A stretch of 17,943 bases of DNA, taken from contig JAHJSX010000028.1 of NCBI GenBank assembly GCA_018830205.1, forward strand, positions 1 through 17,943. The letters are read 5' to 3'. Position 1 is the first letter of the stretch; each line of letters starts with the position of its first letter. The translations under genes were made by a program, and so were the position numbers. The notes under the pieces are model-generated. The model ran no database searches and had not been told where the DNA came from. It saw only the letters and a program-made list of their open reading frames with translations. This stretch comes from an archaeon (GTDB taxonomy: Archaea > Hydrothermarchaeota > Hydrothermarchaeia > Hydrothermarchaeales > Hydrothermarchaeaceae). Shown one piece after another: positions 6,690-15,600 of this stretch.

Positions 6690-9034
6690 TCTTTCGCCTC
6701 CTTTTTCCATACAAGGCGCTCGACAAGCGTGGGGTCTGGTATGATTTTTTCCTTCCACTTCATTTTCTTTAGCATCTTTTTTGTCTCATCCTTCACATTC
6801 ATGGGTATGTCGGCTTCGGTTCGTATGTAAAGATGAAGGTCGTCTGGCCCTTTTCCCATGTATTTTTTGTGAAGGTCAATATAATGGGCAAGCTTTATCA
6901 TCCTGCCTTTTACTGTGTCGTTTGGCCGCATCACGAGCCGTGCTATTGCAACGATGCATTCTTCTTTTGATTCTGCTACGTATGTCAGGTGCCCTGGGGT
7001 TGGGTCAACTGTTACCCTATCGCCTGTTCGTGCGTTGAATATTTCCCAGTCTTTTTCCTGGTCCTTGCGCCCCATGTAAAGCCTTCTGTACTTCGAGCCG
7101 CTTGGCCCAAGTATTACAGGTATGCCCCATCGGTTCAGGCCCGTGCTTATTGCAAGCGCCTTCTGGGAATATGTTCCCCACACAAGCCCGACTGCGCCTA
7201 CGCGGTTCAGTATGTAATCAGCAATTTCCTCAAAATTTCCCCTTAGATTTCTTCTGGCAAATATTGCTGGAATCTTGATGGCAGCACCGAGTATGTGGGC
7301 ATTTGAAAGACAAGAGCCTACATTTGTCAGGCAGCCAGAGTCAAAATCTCCGGGGTATTTTTCAAAGAGGGTCTCGCCGTTTTCGTCCTTGTACTGCGCC
7401 ATGCCCATTGCAGCGCACCCCGAAGACGTAACAATGTAATTTCTCTTTATGAATTCCTCTGCAATCTCTGCCACTTCCTTTGCGCCGTTTGGATAATTGG
7501 AACATCCTGCAAGCGCCAAAACGCCTGGAATCTCGCCGAACACAATTGGAGGCCCTACATTTCTAATCTCGGTATCAAGTATTGGCCCACGACCGGTTCG
7601 TATCTTGGATTTCTCTTCCTTGAGCTTCTTCTCGGCCGCCTTTTCAAGCAGTGATAAAACGGGTATACCCTTTGGGCAGGCCGACTCGCAGCGGACGCAC
7701 CCTACACAGAGGTCGCGAAGCTCCGAGAGCTTTTCAAGTTTCCCCTTTGCAGCGAGAGCCATCGCTTCTGAAATATGAAGATTTACAGGGCATGCCCTCT
7801 GGCACTCCTCGCACTCAACGCATCTTTTGGCCTCGGCTACAAGCTCTTCTTTTGAAGGAATTACTTTGAACTTCTGCCTGGTTGGGGCAACTGCCTCTGC
7901 AACTCTTACTGCAATTTCTCCGACCTTCACAGGGTCAAAAACCAAAACAGCTTTTTCCTTGCCGGAGACAAGGTCGTTTATGATGTCATTCACAGGATCC
8001 TTGGTCCTGTCTTTTAGGCCGTGGCATGCCTTGTCGTTCGTTGCAAGAAGAGGGGCTTTTACTTTTGCTGCCTCCTCCAGAAGGTCGGTTCTTACACACT
8101 GCTCGTCAAGAACTATCACATCCGCCGCACCTGACCTGATGAATCGTGTTTGCATGGAAAGCGGCCCTATAATCTTGCCCCGCGGGGTCCTTCTCGTAAG
8201 GTCGTGAGACGTGCAGCATATACCGCATATCTCTATATCATCTGCCTTGCCGTGCTCTTCTGTGTAGGATACAATCTCAGCCCCGCCTGCAACGTTGTGG
8301 CCTATGGTAAGGATTACGGGTTTTGTTTTGTCGATAGTGCCCATCCCGATGTCCACAAGAGGTGCTTCCGGGTCGCCCCGGTTAAAATCATAACCCACAA
8401 TCTGGGCAAGGTCTCCAACCTCCTTTACGAGATTGTCAAGCATCCCGGCGTGCATGGCCTTAGACTCGAAGTCTAGGTAGCTCCCTTCATTACCTGTATG
8501 GAGTGAACCCATCACGTGCTGGAGCTGCTCCTCTGCATACTCAAGGGCCTCTTCAAAATCCCCAAGGGTCTTTGGCTTTATGCCAACGACTGTTCTTGTT
8601 ATCGGGGCCTCGGTTGCGATATTCAGCCCCATGTCAATTGGAAAATCCCTGCCCTTTCTCTCAATCTGGTGCTCGAGCATATGGCGCGCGTGCGCCCCGT
8701 GCGCAGCCGTTCCAATGCACACCTCTAGTGCAATCATTCTTGCTTGCTGTGTCTTGACATCTATTCCGCACGCACCCTTCTTGCCGTGCGTGAGGTCGCA
8801 CTTTCCAAACGAGCACAAGCAGCACATGTCGCAAACAGGCGTGTAAAATGGCCTGTATCTCTCAAGAAGCTTCATGTCCCACTCGCGAAGGTCAGTCATG
8901 CTTGGTTTTGGGGTCGGGCCCATGGGCTCATCCCAGTCCTCTTCAACAGACCCGAACTCGATTTCGACGTCGCTCATTCCTAAAAAGGGGGACTTGAGCT
9001 TTTTTATGTTTATTTTATTTTTATCAACAGACAT
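6686..9034 (-). CDS. cdhA: CO dehydrogenase/acetyl-CoA synthase complex, alpha subunit (Ni-Fe-S CODH)
   Basis: 782 residues, full archaeal length. It catalyses reversible CO oxidation to CO2. N-terminal cysteines C68, C71, C72, C74, C79 and C89 match the D and B clusters. Candidate C-cluster ligands are all present: H246 (GHNVAGG), C273/C274, C313 (DEQCV), C511 (GCSN), C540 (GCAAMG) and C575 (GSC). A histidine run H112/H115/H118 matches the proton path. Two inserted [4Fe-4S] sites, C405/408/411/415 and C443/446/449/453, mark the archaeal CdhA type rather than bacterial CooS. Start ATG 9034, with AGAGGT eight bases upstream. It begins 12 bases after an FrhB-like gene and overlaps cdhB by four bases. 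CODH activity is therefore expected, but the acetyl-CoA synthase subunit is not encoded here. Confidence 0.96.
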   Translation of the reverse strand: MSVDKNKINIKKLKSPFLGMSDVEIEFGSVEEDWDEPMGPTPKPSMTDLREWDMKLLERYRPFYTPVCDMCCLCSFGKCDLTHGKKGACGIDVKTQQARMIALEVCIGTAAHGAHARHMLEHQIERKGRDFPIDMGLNIATEAPITRTVVGIKPKTLGDFEEALEYAEEQLQHVMGSLHTGNEGSYLDFESKAMHAGMLDNLVKEVGDLAQIVGYDFNRGDPEAPLVDIGMGTIDKTKPVILTIGHNVAGGAEIVSYTEEHGKADDIEICGICCTSHDLTRRTPRGKIIGPLSMQTRFIRSGAADVIVLDEQCVRTDLLEEAAKVKAPLLATNDKACHGLKDRTKDPVNDIINDLVSGKEKAVLVFDPVKVGEIAVRVAEAVAPTRQKFKVIPSKEELVAEAKRCVECEECQRACPVNLHISEAMALAAKGKLEKLSELRDLCVGCVRCESACPKGIPVLSLLEKAAEKKLKEEKSKIRTGRGPILDTEIRNVGPPIVFGEIPGVLALAGCSNYPNGAKEVAEIAEEFIKRNYIVTSSGCAAMGMAQYKDENGETLFEKYPGDFDSGCLTNVGSCLSNAHILGAAIKIPAIFARRNLRGNFEEIADYILNRVGAVGLVWGTYSQKALAISTGLNRWGIPVILGPSGSKYRRLYMGRKDQEKDWEIFNARTGDRVTVDPTPGHLTYVAESKEECIVAIARLVMRPNDTVKGRMIKLAHYIDLHKKYMGKGPDDLHLYIRTEADIPMNVKDETKKMLKKMKWKEKIIPDPTLVERLVWKKEAKE

Positions 9035-9046
9035 TTTTCGATACCT

Positions 9047-10177
9047 CTAGAATTTTAAACTCTTAAATGGAAGCGGCAACTCGTTTTTAACCCTCTTTTT
9101 TGTGTAATTGATGGCATTTTTTTCTTTCCTGTTTTGCAGGATTCTTCCTATCTCAAGGCCAGGCTTTTCCTCTTTTAGCTCGACTGTCGTGAATAGGTCT
9201 GCCTTTATCATATCGCCAAGGAGTTTCGAGGCCTTCTTGTTCCTTGCAAGCACTGCCGTGTAGCCGTCGGGTGAACCGACAGAACCGGCCGCGAAATCAG
9301 CAAGACGCCCTGTAAAATCAGTGCAGACCTTGCAGCCCTCGCGCTTTACCTCGTAGGCCTCGGCAAGTGGAATCTCGACACGCTTTTTGCCTACGAAAAC
9401 CAGAACGTTTTTGCCTTTAATGTCCATCTTGTCAATCGTCGGGATTTTTACCTTGTATTTTTTCTGGACGAGCCCTTCCATGAGCCCGTCATATGTAAAA
9501 TTGCTTGAGCAGAATATTGAAATCGTGAATTTTATACGTCCTGCCAAATCAACGTCTTCTATTGGATAGTTCTCAAGCTTTCTAACTGCCTCAATCTGGC
9601 ACGGAAGCCCGACCACCGCAAGGTTTTTCAGGCCCTTCTCCTTTGCCTCCTTTAGTGCAGCAAGATTTGGGCTGTTCGAATACCTGGTACCCGAAGTTTT
9701 GCCAATTTCCCTTTCAGATGTCACAAGTTTTGCCACAGGCAGCCATTTGTTTTTGCCATCTGCACCGGAAACAATCGCACCGTCTATTATGCCGTTTTTA
9801 AGTGCGTACTTCAAAGCAGCAGTAACAAAACCGCCGTCCTGGACTCCTTGAAGCCTCTTCGCCTTAACTCCGATTTTCTTTACAATATGACCGAGCGGCT
9901 CTTCGGCTATTTCCCCGAAAAGCTTAACTTCCGCCTCATCACGCGACAGGTAGCTTCGCGGGCACTGCATCAGGCAGTATCCGCAATCTGTGCACTTGCC
10001 GACAAGCTCAGGATACTCGTTTACCTTAATCACGCCGTCAGGGCAGACGGCCTCACATGAGCCGCAGCCGCAGCAAAGGTCCTTGAAAATTATTTCGTGC
10101 TCAAGGGCCTTGTACCCGTTCTCCCTCGCAAGCCATTTGTACTGGAGAATGTCCTCTTTCGTTATTGAATTGTTCAT
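9047..10177 (-). CDS. FrhB-family F420-binding iron-sulfur protein, first gene of the CODH operon
   Basis: 376 residues. The N-terminus has two [4Fe-4S] ferredoxin motifs (C35/38/41/45 and C62/65/68/72). The FrhB/FdhB N and C domains follow: QDGGFVTA at 113-120, TSGTRYSNSP at 161-170, LPCQ at 191-194, C223, and GCKVCTDFTG at 281-290. The family is a flavoprotein that exchanges hydride with coenzyme F420 and passes single electrons through Fe-S clusters. It starts at ATG 10177, with GAGG seven bases upstream. It is the promoter-proximal gene of an operon with cdhA and cdhB, so its likely partner is CODH rather than a hydrogenase; no frhA or frhG is present. The exact partner is inferred. It could alternatively serve as an electron adaptor to the divergent Hdr complex. 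Confidence 0.92.
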   Translation of the reverse strand: MNNSITKEDILQYKWLARENGYKALEHEIIFKDLCCGCGSCEAVCPDGVIKVNEYPELVGKCTDCGYCLMQCPRSYLSRDEAEVKLFGEIAEEPLGHIVKKIGVKAKRLQGVQDGGFVTAALKYALKNGIIDGAIVSGADGKNKWLPVAKLVTSEREIGKTSGTRYSNSPNLAALKEAKEKGLKNLAVVGLPCQIEAVRKLENYPIEDVDLAGRIKFTISIFCSSNFTYDGLMEGLVQKKYKVKIPTIDKMDIKGKNVLVFVGKKRVEIPLAEAYEVKREGCKVCTDFTGRLADFAAGSVGSPDGYTAVLARNKKASKLLGDMIKADLFTTVELKEEKPGLEIGRILQNRKEKNAINYTKKRVKNELPLPFKSLKF

Positions 10178-10260
10178 CAGACCGCCTCTTTTATTATTAA
10201 TATTTATGTATTTTTTGTTACACTACCAAGCGTCGTTAACCAAAAAAACTTATTTGTAAT

Positions 10261-10270
10261 AATTTATAAT
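10261..10270 (+). promoter_or_regulatory. TATA box of the hdr operon, possibly shared with the CODH operon
   Basis: AATTTATAAT is close to the archaeal TATA consensus and nearly symmetric, reading ATTATAAATT on the other strand. It is about 50 bases before the hdr start codon. On the minus strand it would give a leader of roughly 60 bases for the FrhB/CODH operon; a second AT-rich box (about 10195-10206) lies closer to that gene. Confidence 0.45.
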
Positions 10271-10293
10271 GTCAAATAACATTTATGACATTA
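10267..10293. promoter_or_regulatory. Inverted repeat, candidate operator between the CODH and hdr operons
   Basis: TAATGTCA (10267-10274) is perfectly mirrored by TGACATTA (10286-10293) with an 11-base spacer. The left arm overlaps the TATA box and the right arm falls near the predicted plus-strand transcription start, a position suited to repression. Arm-to-arm spacing of about two helical turns fits a dimeric regulator. Confidence 0.5.
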
Positions 10294-10316
10294 AAACATT
10301 TTGATATTGTGAGAGT

Positions 10317-11474
10317 ATGGCACAGGAAATTTCGATTGAGGATTTTGTAAGAACGTGCTACCAGTGCGGCATATGTTCAGGCGCATGTCCCAAGGCAGTT
10401 GTAAAGGAAGGTTTCCTTCCCCGCAAGATGGTACATGAGATGATAACTGGAAACGCTGAGCGTGAGCTTGCCTCAGATGACGCCTGGGACTGCCTTACCT
10501 GCATGAACTGCCAGAAGAAGTGCCCGATGAAGGTCGATTTTGTCAACATGGTGCGCGAATCAAGGCGTGCGGGAAAGTCCTCTGGGGGCAAGATTGCACA
10601 CGAGAACACGCTGGGCATGGACTTTTACAATATCCTGAAAAACGCAAACGTGACCCCGAGGCGCAAGAAATTCCTTGCAAAAGATACCAAGACCGACGAA
10701 AACAGCGATGTGCTTTATTTTATGGGATGCGTGAGCTACTTCGACATAATATTCAAGGACGACGTAGGTTTCGAGGGTATGGACATCGCAGACAATACTA
10801 TAAGGCTCTTAAACGCGGTCGGAGTTGAACCGGCGGTTCTTGATGAGGAGAAGTGCTGCGGACACGACCAGTACTGGCGCGGGGATACCGAGACGTTCGA
10901 GGAATTTGCAAAGCATAATGCAGCGTTCCTTAAAAAATACAAGACCATTGTCACGGCCTGCCCCGAATGCTACAGGACACTCGGCGTGGAGTACAAGGAA
11001 CGGCTTGGCATCGATTTGAACGTGTTGCACATATCCGAGTTTCTTGCGGAAAAAATCAGTAAAATCGAAAACAGTGAGCCAAAAAAGGTGACCTTCCATG
11101 ATTCATGCAGGCTTGGACGTTTCATGGACGTATATGATGCGCCAAGAGAGCTTTTGAAAAAGGCAGGGCATGATGTTTTGGAGATGGACAAAACAAAAGA
11201 GGAGGCCCTCTGCTGCGGCGTTTCTGCATTTGTCAACTGCGACGATGAAAACAAAAAAATCAGGCAGAGAAAGATGCAGGACGCAGTGGAAACAGGTGCA
11301 GAGATAATGGTAACACCCTGCCCAAAATGCCAGATACACCTAAAATGCCTGCAAAGCGACAAGAGTGCGGACGGCTACGATATCAAGATTGTGGATTTAA
11401 CCACACTGCTTGCGGAAAACATAAAAGGCATTAAAATTGATTCGAAAAAAGAAGATAATAAGGAGCGTGAGTGA
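10317..11474 (+). CDS. HdrC-HdrB fusion (HdrD-like heterodisulfide reductase subunit)
   Basis: 385 residues. The HdrC-like N-terminus carries two [4Fe-4S] sites (C14/17/20/24 and C59/62/65/69). The HdrB-like C-terminus carries two complete CCG motifs: C138, C180-C181, C215xxC218 and C264, C299-C300, C335xxC338. In HdrB/HdrD these bind noncubane [4Fe-4S] clusters that reduce disulfides such as CoM-S-S-CoB. The fusion order equals HdrD, but no membrane HdrE is nearby and the downstream genes are soluble, so I read it as the HdrBC module of a cytoplasmic HdrABC-type complex. The upstream GAGAG is a weak ribosome-binding site. The stop overlaps the next start by one base. The true substrate disulfide cannot be told from the sequence; a glycolate/lactate-oxidase-type CCG protein is a less likely alternative. 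Confidence 0.93.
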   Translation: MAQEISIEDFVRTCYQCGICSGACPKAVVKEGFLPRKMVHEMITGNAERELASDDAWDCLTCMNCQKKCPMKVDFVNMVRESRRAGKSSGGKIAHENTLGMDFYNILKNANVTPRRKKFLAKDTKTDENSDVLYFMGCVSYFDIIFKDDVGFEGMDIADNTIRLLNAVGVEPAVLDEEKCCGHDQYWRGDTETFEEFAKHNAAFLKKYKTIVTACPECYRTLGVEYKERLGIDLNVLHISEFLAEKISKIENSEPKKVTFHDSCRLGRFMDVYDAPRELLKKAGHDVLEMDKTKEEALCCGVSAFVNCDDENKKIRQRKMQDAVETGAEIMVTPCPKCQIHLKCLQSDKSADGYDIKIVDLTTLLAENIKGIKIDSKKEDNKERE

Positions 11475-12628
11475 TGATGACGGCGGATACTGAAACATTT
11501 GTACCTTTGATGAAAAGAAGCAAAGGTTTTGATGAGCTGAAAAAGCTTGTTATTGACCAGGGCATCTGCTCGGGGTGTAGCACATGCGCTGCATTTTGCG
11601 AAAGGATTACACTGGACGAGAATGGCCAGGCACAGCTCGCCGAGGGCGCTGAATGCAACATGAACATTGGTGCAGTACAGTGCAGCGACGAGGGCACCTG
11701 CTATGATGTATGCCCGATGGTATCGTTCTCCAAGCCGGAGCTTGAAAAAGAGTTTTTTGGTGATGTTAGGAAGGACCAAGACTTGGGATATTACAGGAAA
11801 ATCGTAGCAGCCAGGTCCAAAAAGAAAGACATTCTCGATAAAGCACAAGACGGAGGCGCAGTGACGTCCATTCTTGCAGCGGCCCTCGAGGCAAAACTCA
11901 TAGACGCAAACGTGGTAACCAGCCGCACAGACGAGTGGAACACAAGCGCTGATTTGGCAACAAAGCATGATGACCTAATTGCGGGAGCTGGAACAAAGTA
12001 CGTCAGGGCACCAGCCACGATGAAGTTTGGCAAGTCAATCAGAAATGCTAGAAAGATTGCAATGGTCGGCACCGGCTGCCAGACCCTTGGCGCAACAAGG
12101 GCCATCACATCACTTCTAAAAGACACAATTGAGAAGACAAAAGAGTCCGACACTCCTCTTGATTTCACGCTAATCGGCCTCTTCTGCTTCGAGAACTTCC
12201 CGTACGGCTGCATCAAAGAGGCACTTGAGCGCGAGTTCGGCGTAAAGATTGGGGACATCGCGAAAACAGACATCACCCGCGGAAAGTTCATAATTACAAA
12301 GCATGACGGGACGACGGACCAAAAGCCAGTGAAGGCATTCGACGAATGTGTACCGGAAGCCTGCAACATCTGCACGAACTTTACCTCAGAGTTTGCAGAC
12401 ATAAGCGTCGGAAGCGTGGGCACAGACGACGGCTGGTCAACTGTTATTGCGAGAACCGAAAAAGGAGAGAAACTTCTGGAAAATGCGGTAAAGCTTGGGT
12501 ACCTTGAGACAAAAGATGAGGTTAACCTCGAGGCCGTCAAGAAAAACCGCAGCATAAAACAGATGAAATTCGATGCCACTTCAAAGAAAAGAAAGGAAGA
12601 AGACAAGTTCGTACCAGAGTATGACTGA
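11474..12628 (+). CDS. FrhB-family F420-binding iron-sulfur protein of the hdr operon
   Basis: 384 residues from ATG 11474, eight bases after AGGAG; GTG 11471 and ATG 11477 are alternatives. The ferredoxin part starts with a normal C-x2-C-x2-C-x3-C site (C32/35/38/42 counted from this start). It continues with a stretched second set, C61, C70, C76 and C80-P, whose spacing is not canonical. The FrhB domain follows with AQDGGAVTS, GTGCQTL (C202), C238, C246 and DECVPEACNICTNF (C292, C297, C300). The fold exchanges hydride with F420. It sits between the HdrBC fusion and HdrA, so it is the likely F420H2 entry or exit of the Hdr complex. It is clearly diverged from the FrhB of the CODH operon, including that region, so the two probably dock to different partners. 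Confidence 0.92.
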   Translation: MMTADTETFVPLMKRSKGFDELKKLVIDQGICSGCSTCAAFCERITLDENGQAQLAEGAECNMNIGAVQCSDEGTCYDVCPMVSFSKPELEKEFFGDVRKDQDLGYYRKIVAARSKKKDILDKAQDGGAVTSILAAALEAKLIDANVVTSRTDEWNTSADLATKHDDLIAGAGTKYVRAPATMKFGKSIRNARKIAMVGTGCQTLGATRAITSLLKDTIEKTKESDTPLDFTLIGLFCFENFPYGCIKEALEREFGVKIGDIAKTDITRGKFIITKHDGTTDQKPVKAFDECVPEACNICTNFTSEFADISVGSVGTDDGWSTVIARTEKGEKLLENAVKLGYLETKDEVNLEAVKKNRSIKQMKFDATSKKRKEEDKFVPEYD

Positions 12629-12637
12629 GAGCGAGTA

Positions 12638-15600
12638 ATGGAAAAGACAGGAGCAGTACTCATAGTAGGGGCCGGCGTATCAGGGATGCAGGCGGGCCTT
12701 GACCTTGCAGAATCAGGGTTTAAGGTGTATATAGTAGAGCGCACGCCGACAATAGGCGGCAGGATGGCCCAGCTTGACAAGACGTTCCCCACAAATGACT
12801 GCTCTATGTGCATTTTGTCTCCAAAGATGGTCGAGACTGCAAAACACCCTAACATAGAACTCCTTGTAAATTCTGAAGTGCAAAAAATTGAAGGGGAAGC
12901 AGGCAATTTTGAAGTCACTATCAAACGATATCCAAGATACATAAGCGAGGAAAAGTGCAATGGCTGCGGCCTTTGCGCTGAAGTCTGTCCTGTAAAGGTG
13001 CCAAACGAATTCGACTCTGGCGTTGGCGCAAGAAAGGCAATATATGTACCGTTCCCACAGACCGTGCCGCTTATTTACACTGTTGACAGGGAGCACTGCA
13101 TCGATTGCGGCCTTTGCAAAATTGTCTGCGAAGCAAATGCCATAGAGCATGAGATGCAGGAGAGCGAGACGGCTGTGAACGTGGGCGCAATAATAGTCTC
13201 AACCGGCTACGACCTTTTTGACGCTGGAGCGCTTGAGGAATACGGCCACGGCAGGTATGAGAACGTTCTTTCGAATTTGCAGTTTGAGCGCATGCTGTCT
13301 GCTTCAGGCCCAACGGGGGGGCACGTAATGAGGCCATCAGACGGCGCCGAACCAAAAAAGGCGGCATTCATCCAGTGCGTCGGCTCGCGTGACGTGCGCC
13401 ACCACCCATACTGCTCGCAGGTCTGCTGCATGGCAAGTACAAAGGAGGCAATACTCGCATCCGAGCATGCTCCGGGACTTAAAGCCACGATATACTACAT
13501 GGACATCAGGGCCTTCGGAAAGGGTTTCCAGGAATACGTAAACCGGTCAAAGAGTGATTACGGTATAAATTATCTAAGGGCCCGACCATCCGAGATAACC
13601 GAAGAAAAAGACACGAAAAATCTTATTATTTGCTATGACGACACGCAAACCGGCGAGCTCAAGCGAGACGAAGTCGACATGGTCATCCTGGCTTCAGCTT
13701 TAAAACCATCCCTTGGCAGCGAAAAACTTGCAAAAATATTGGGCATAGACACAAATACAAACGGCTATTTCAGCGCGAGGGCAGAAGAGATGCCATTTGA
13801 TACCATAAAACCTGGCATCTTCATAACCGGCGCATGCACAGGGCCAAAAGACATCCCGGATTCAGTGGGCCAGGCAAGCGGTGCAGCGGCAAAGGTGGAA
13901 TCATTCCTTGCCAAGGCCAAAGGGACTCTTGCAGCAGAAAAAAAGGAAGTGCCCGAGAAAGAGCTTCAAGAGGAACCAAGAGTCGGTGTTTTTGTCTGCA
14001 GCTGTGGTTTGAATATCGCAAGCGTAGTAGATGTAAAGTCAGCAACAGAATATGCGAAAACCCTGCCGGGAGTAGTTCATGCTGAGAATACAATTTATGC
14101 CTGCTCGGATGATACCCAGGAACATCTGAAAGACCTCATTAAAGAGCACGATTTAAATAGAGTAGTCATCGCTTCTTGCACCCCGCGCACGCATGAACCC
14201 CTGTTCCGGGAGACGTGCAGGGAAGCAGGCTTAAACCCATACCTTTTTGAGATGGCAAACATCCGCGAGCACTGTTCCTGGGTGCACACAAAGGAGCCGG
14301 AAGCAGCAACAAAAAAGGCAAAGGATTTGCTGCGGATGGCCGTAGCAAGGGCCTCTCACCTAAAACCCCAGAAAACAAGGATATTTGACGCGGACCAATC
14401 AGCCACAGTTATAGGCGGGGGCATCGCAGGCATGACCGCGGCAGCCGAGATTGCAAAGCAGGGCTTTAAAGTGGATTTGATAGAAAGAGAGGCGGAGCTT
14501 GGCGGCACAGCACGTGAGATGAATTCTATTTTCATATCAGGGAAAGTTCCAGAAAGCGTTGTTGCTCCACTTATTGAGGAAGTCGAGAAAAACAAAAACA
14601 TTAACGTTCATCTTGGCGCCAAGGCGATAAAGCTTGACGGCTTTACAGGCAACTTTGAACTCACAATCCAAAAGAACGGAACAGATTCCACAAACAAGAC
14701 CGGTGCGATAGTGGTCGCAACCGGGAGCACCGAGTTAAAGCCCGAAGGAAAATATCTCTACAAACAAAACGAAAACGTTCTAACACAATCCGAGCTTGAA
14801 ACCGGCCTTAAACAGTCAAAATTTGATTTTGAAAGCGCCGTCATGATACAGTGCGTCGGCGCAAGGGATGAGGAGCGGCCCTCATGCTCTAGAGTATGCT
14901 GTACAGAAGCAATCAAAAACGCGATAAACCTGAAGAGGCTAAAGCCCGAAGGCAGCGTTTTCGTGCTTTACAGGGATATGATGACATTCGGGGGATTTGA
15001 GGAATATTACAAGATGGCACAAGAAGAATACGGGGTAAAATTCATAAGATACCTGCAGGAGCGGCCTCCTGAAATAAAAGAAGAGGACGGAAAACTCAAG
15101 GTCACGGTTTATGACTCAGTCTTTGGAAAAAATCTGGAAATAATCGCAGACAAAGTCATTTTATCTACACCACAAATCTCACCAGAGGGTACAGGAGAGC
15201 TTCAAAAGGTTTTAAAAGTGCCAAGGACAGCCGATGGCTTTTTTATGGAGGCGCATGCGAAGCTTCGCCCTCTTGATTTTACATCAGACGGCATATTCCT
15301 CGCAGGAGCGTGCCAGGGTCCAAAGGACCTCACAAGCGTCATAGCACAGGCACTTGGCGCTGCTTCCAGGGTGTGTTCGCTGCTCTCAAGCGGGTTTATT
15401 GAAGCCGAGGCGATCACCGCCGTAGTGGATGAGGAGCTATGCATTGCCTGCGGCAGGTGCACAGAAGTCTGCCCATTTGCTGCAATTGACATTATAACAA
15501 GCGACTTGGGCGAGGAAAAAGCGCGAGTAAACGAGGCATTATGCAAGGGGTGCGGAACATGTGCATCCGTATGTCCCAACGCAGCAATTACTCCAAGACA

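Noticed and set aside
6690..6758. Longer cdhB start adding 23 residues
   Set aside because: The added residues lie within the cdhA coding end. ATG 6689 has a strong ribosome-binding site and gives the family's normal length.
11791..12960. A 389-residue minus-strand reading frame
   Set aside because: It lies antisense to the FrhB-like gene and the start of hdrA, is Ser/Phe-rich with no recognisable domain, and is an artefact of codon use on the other strand.
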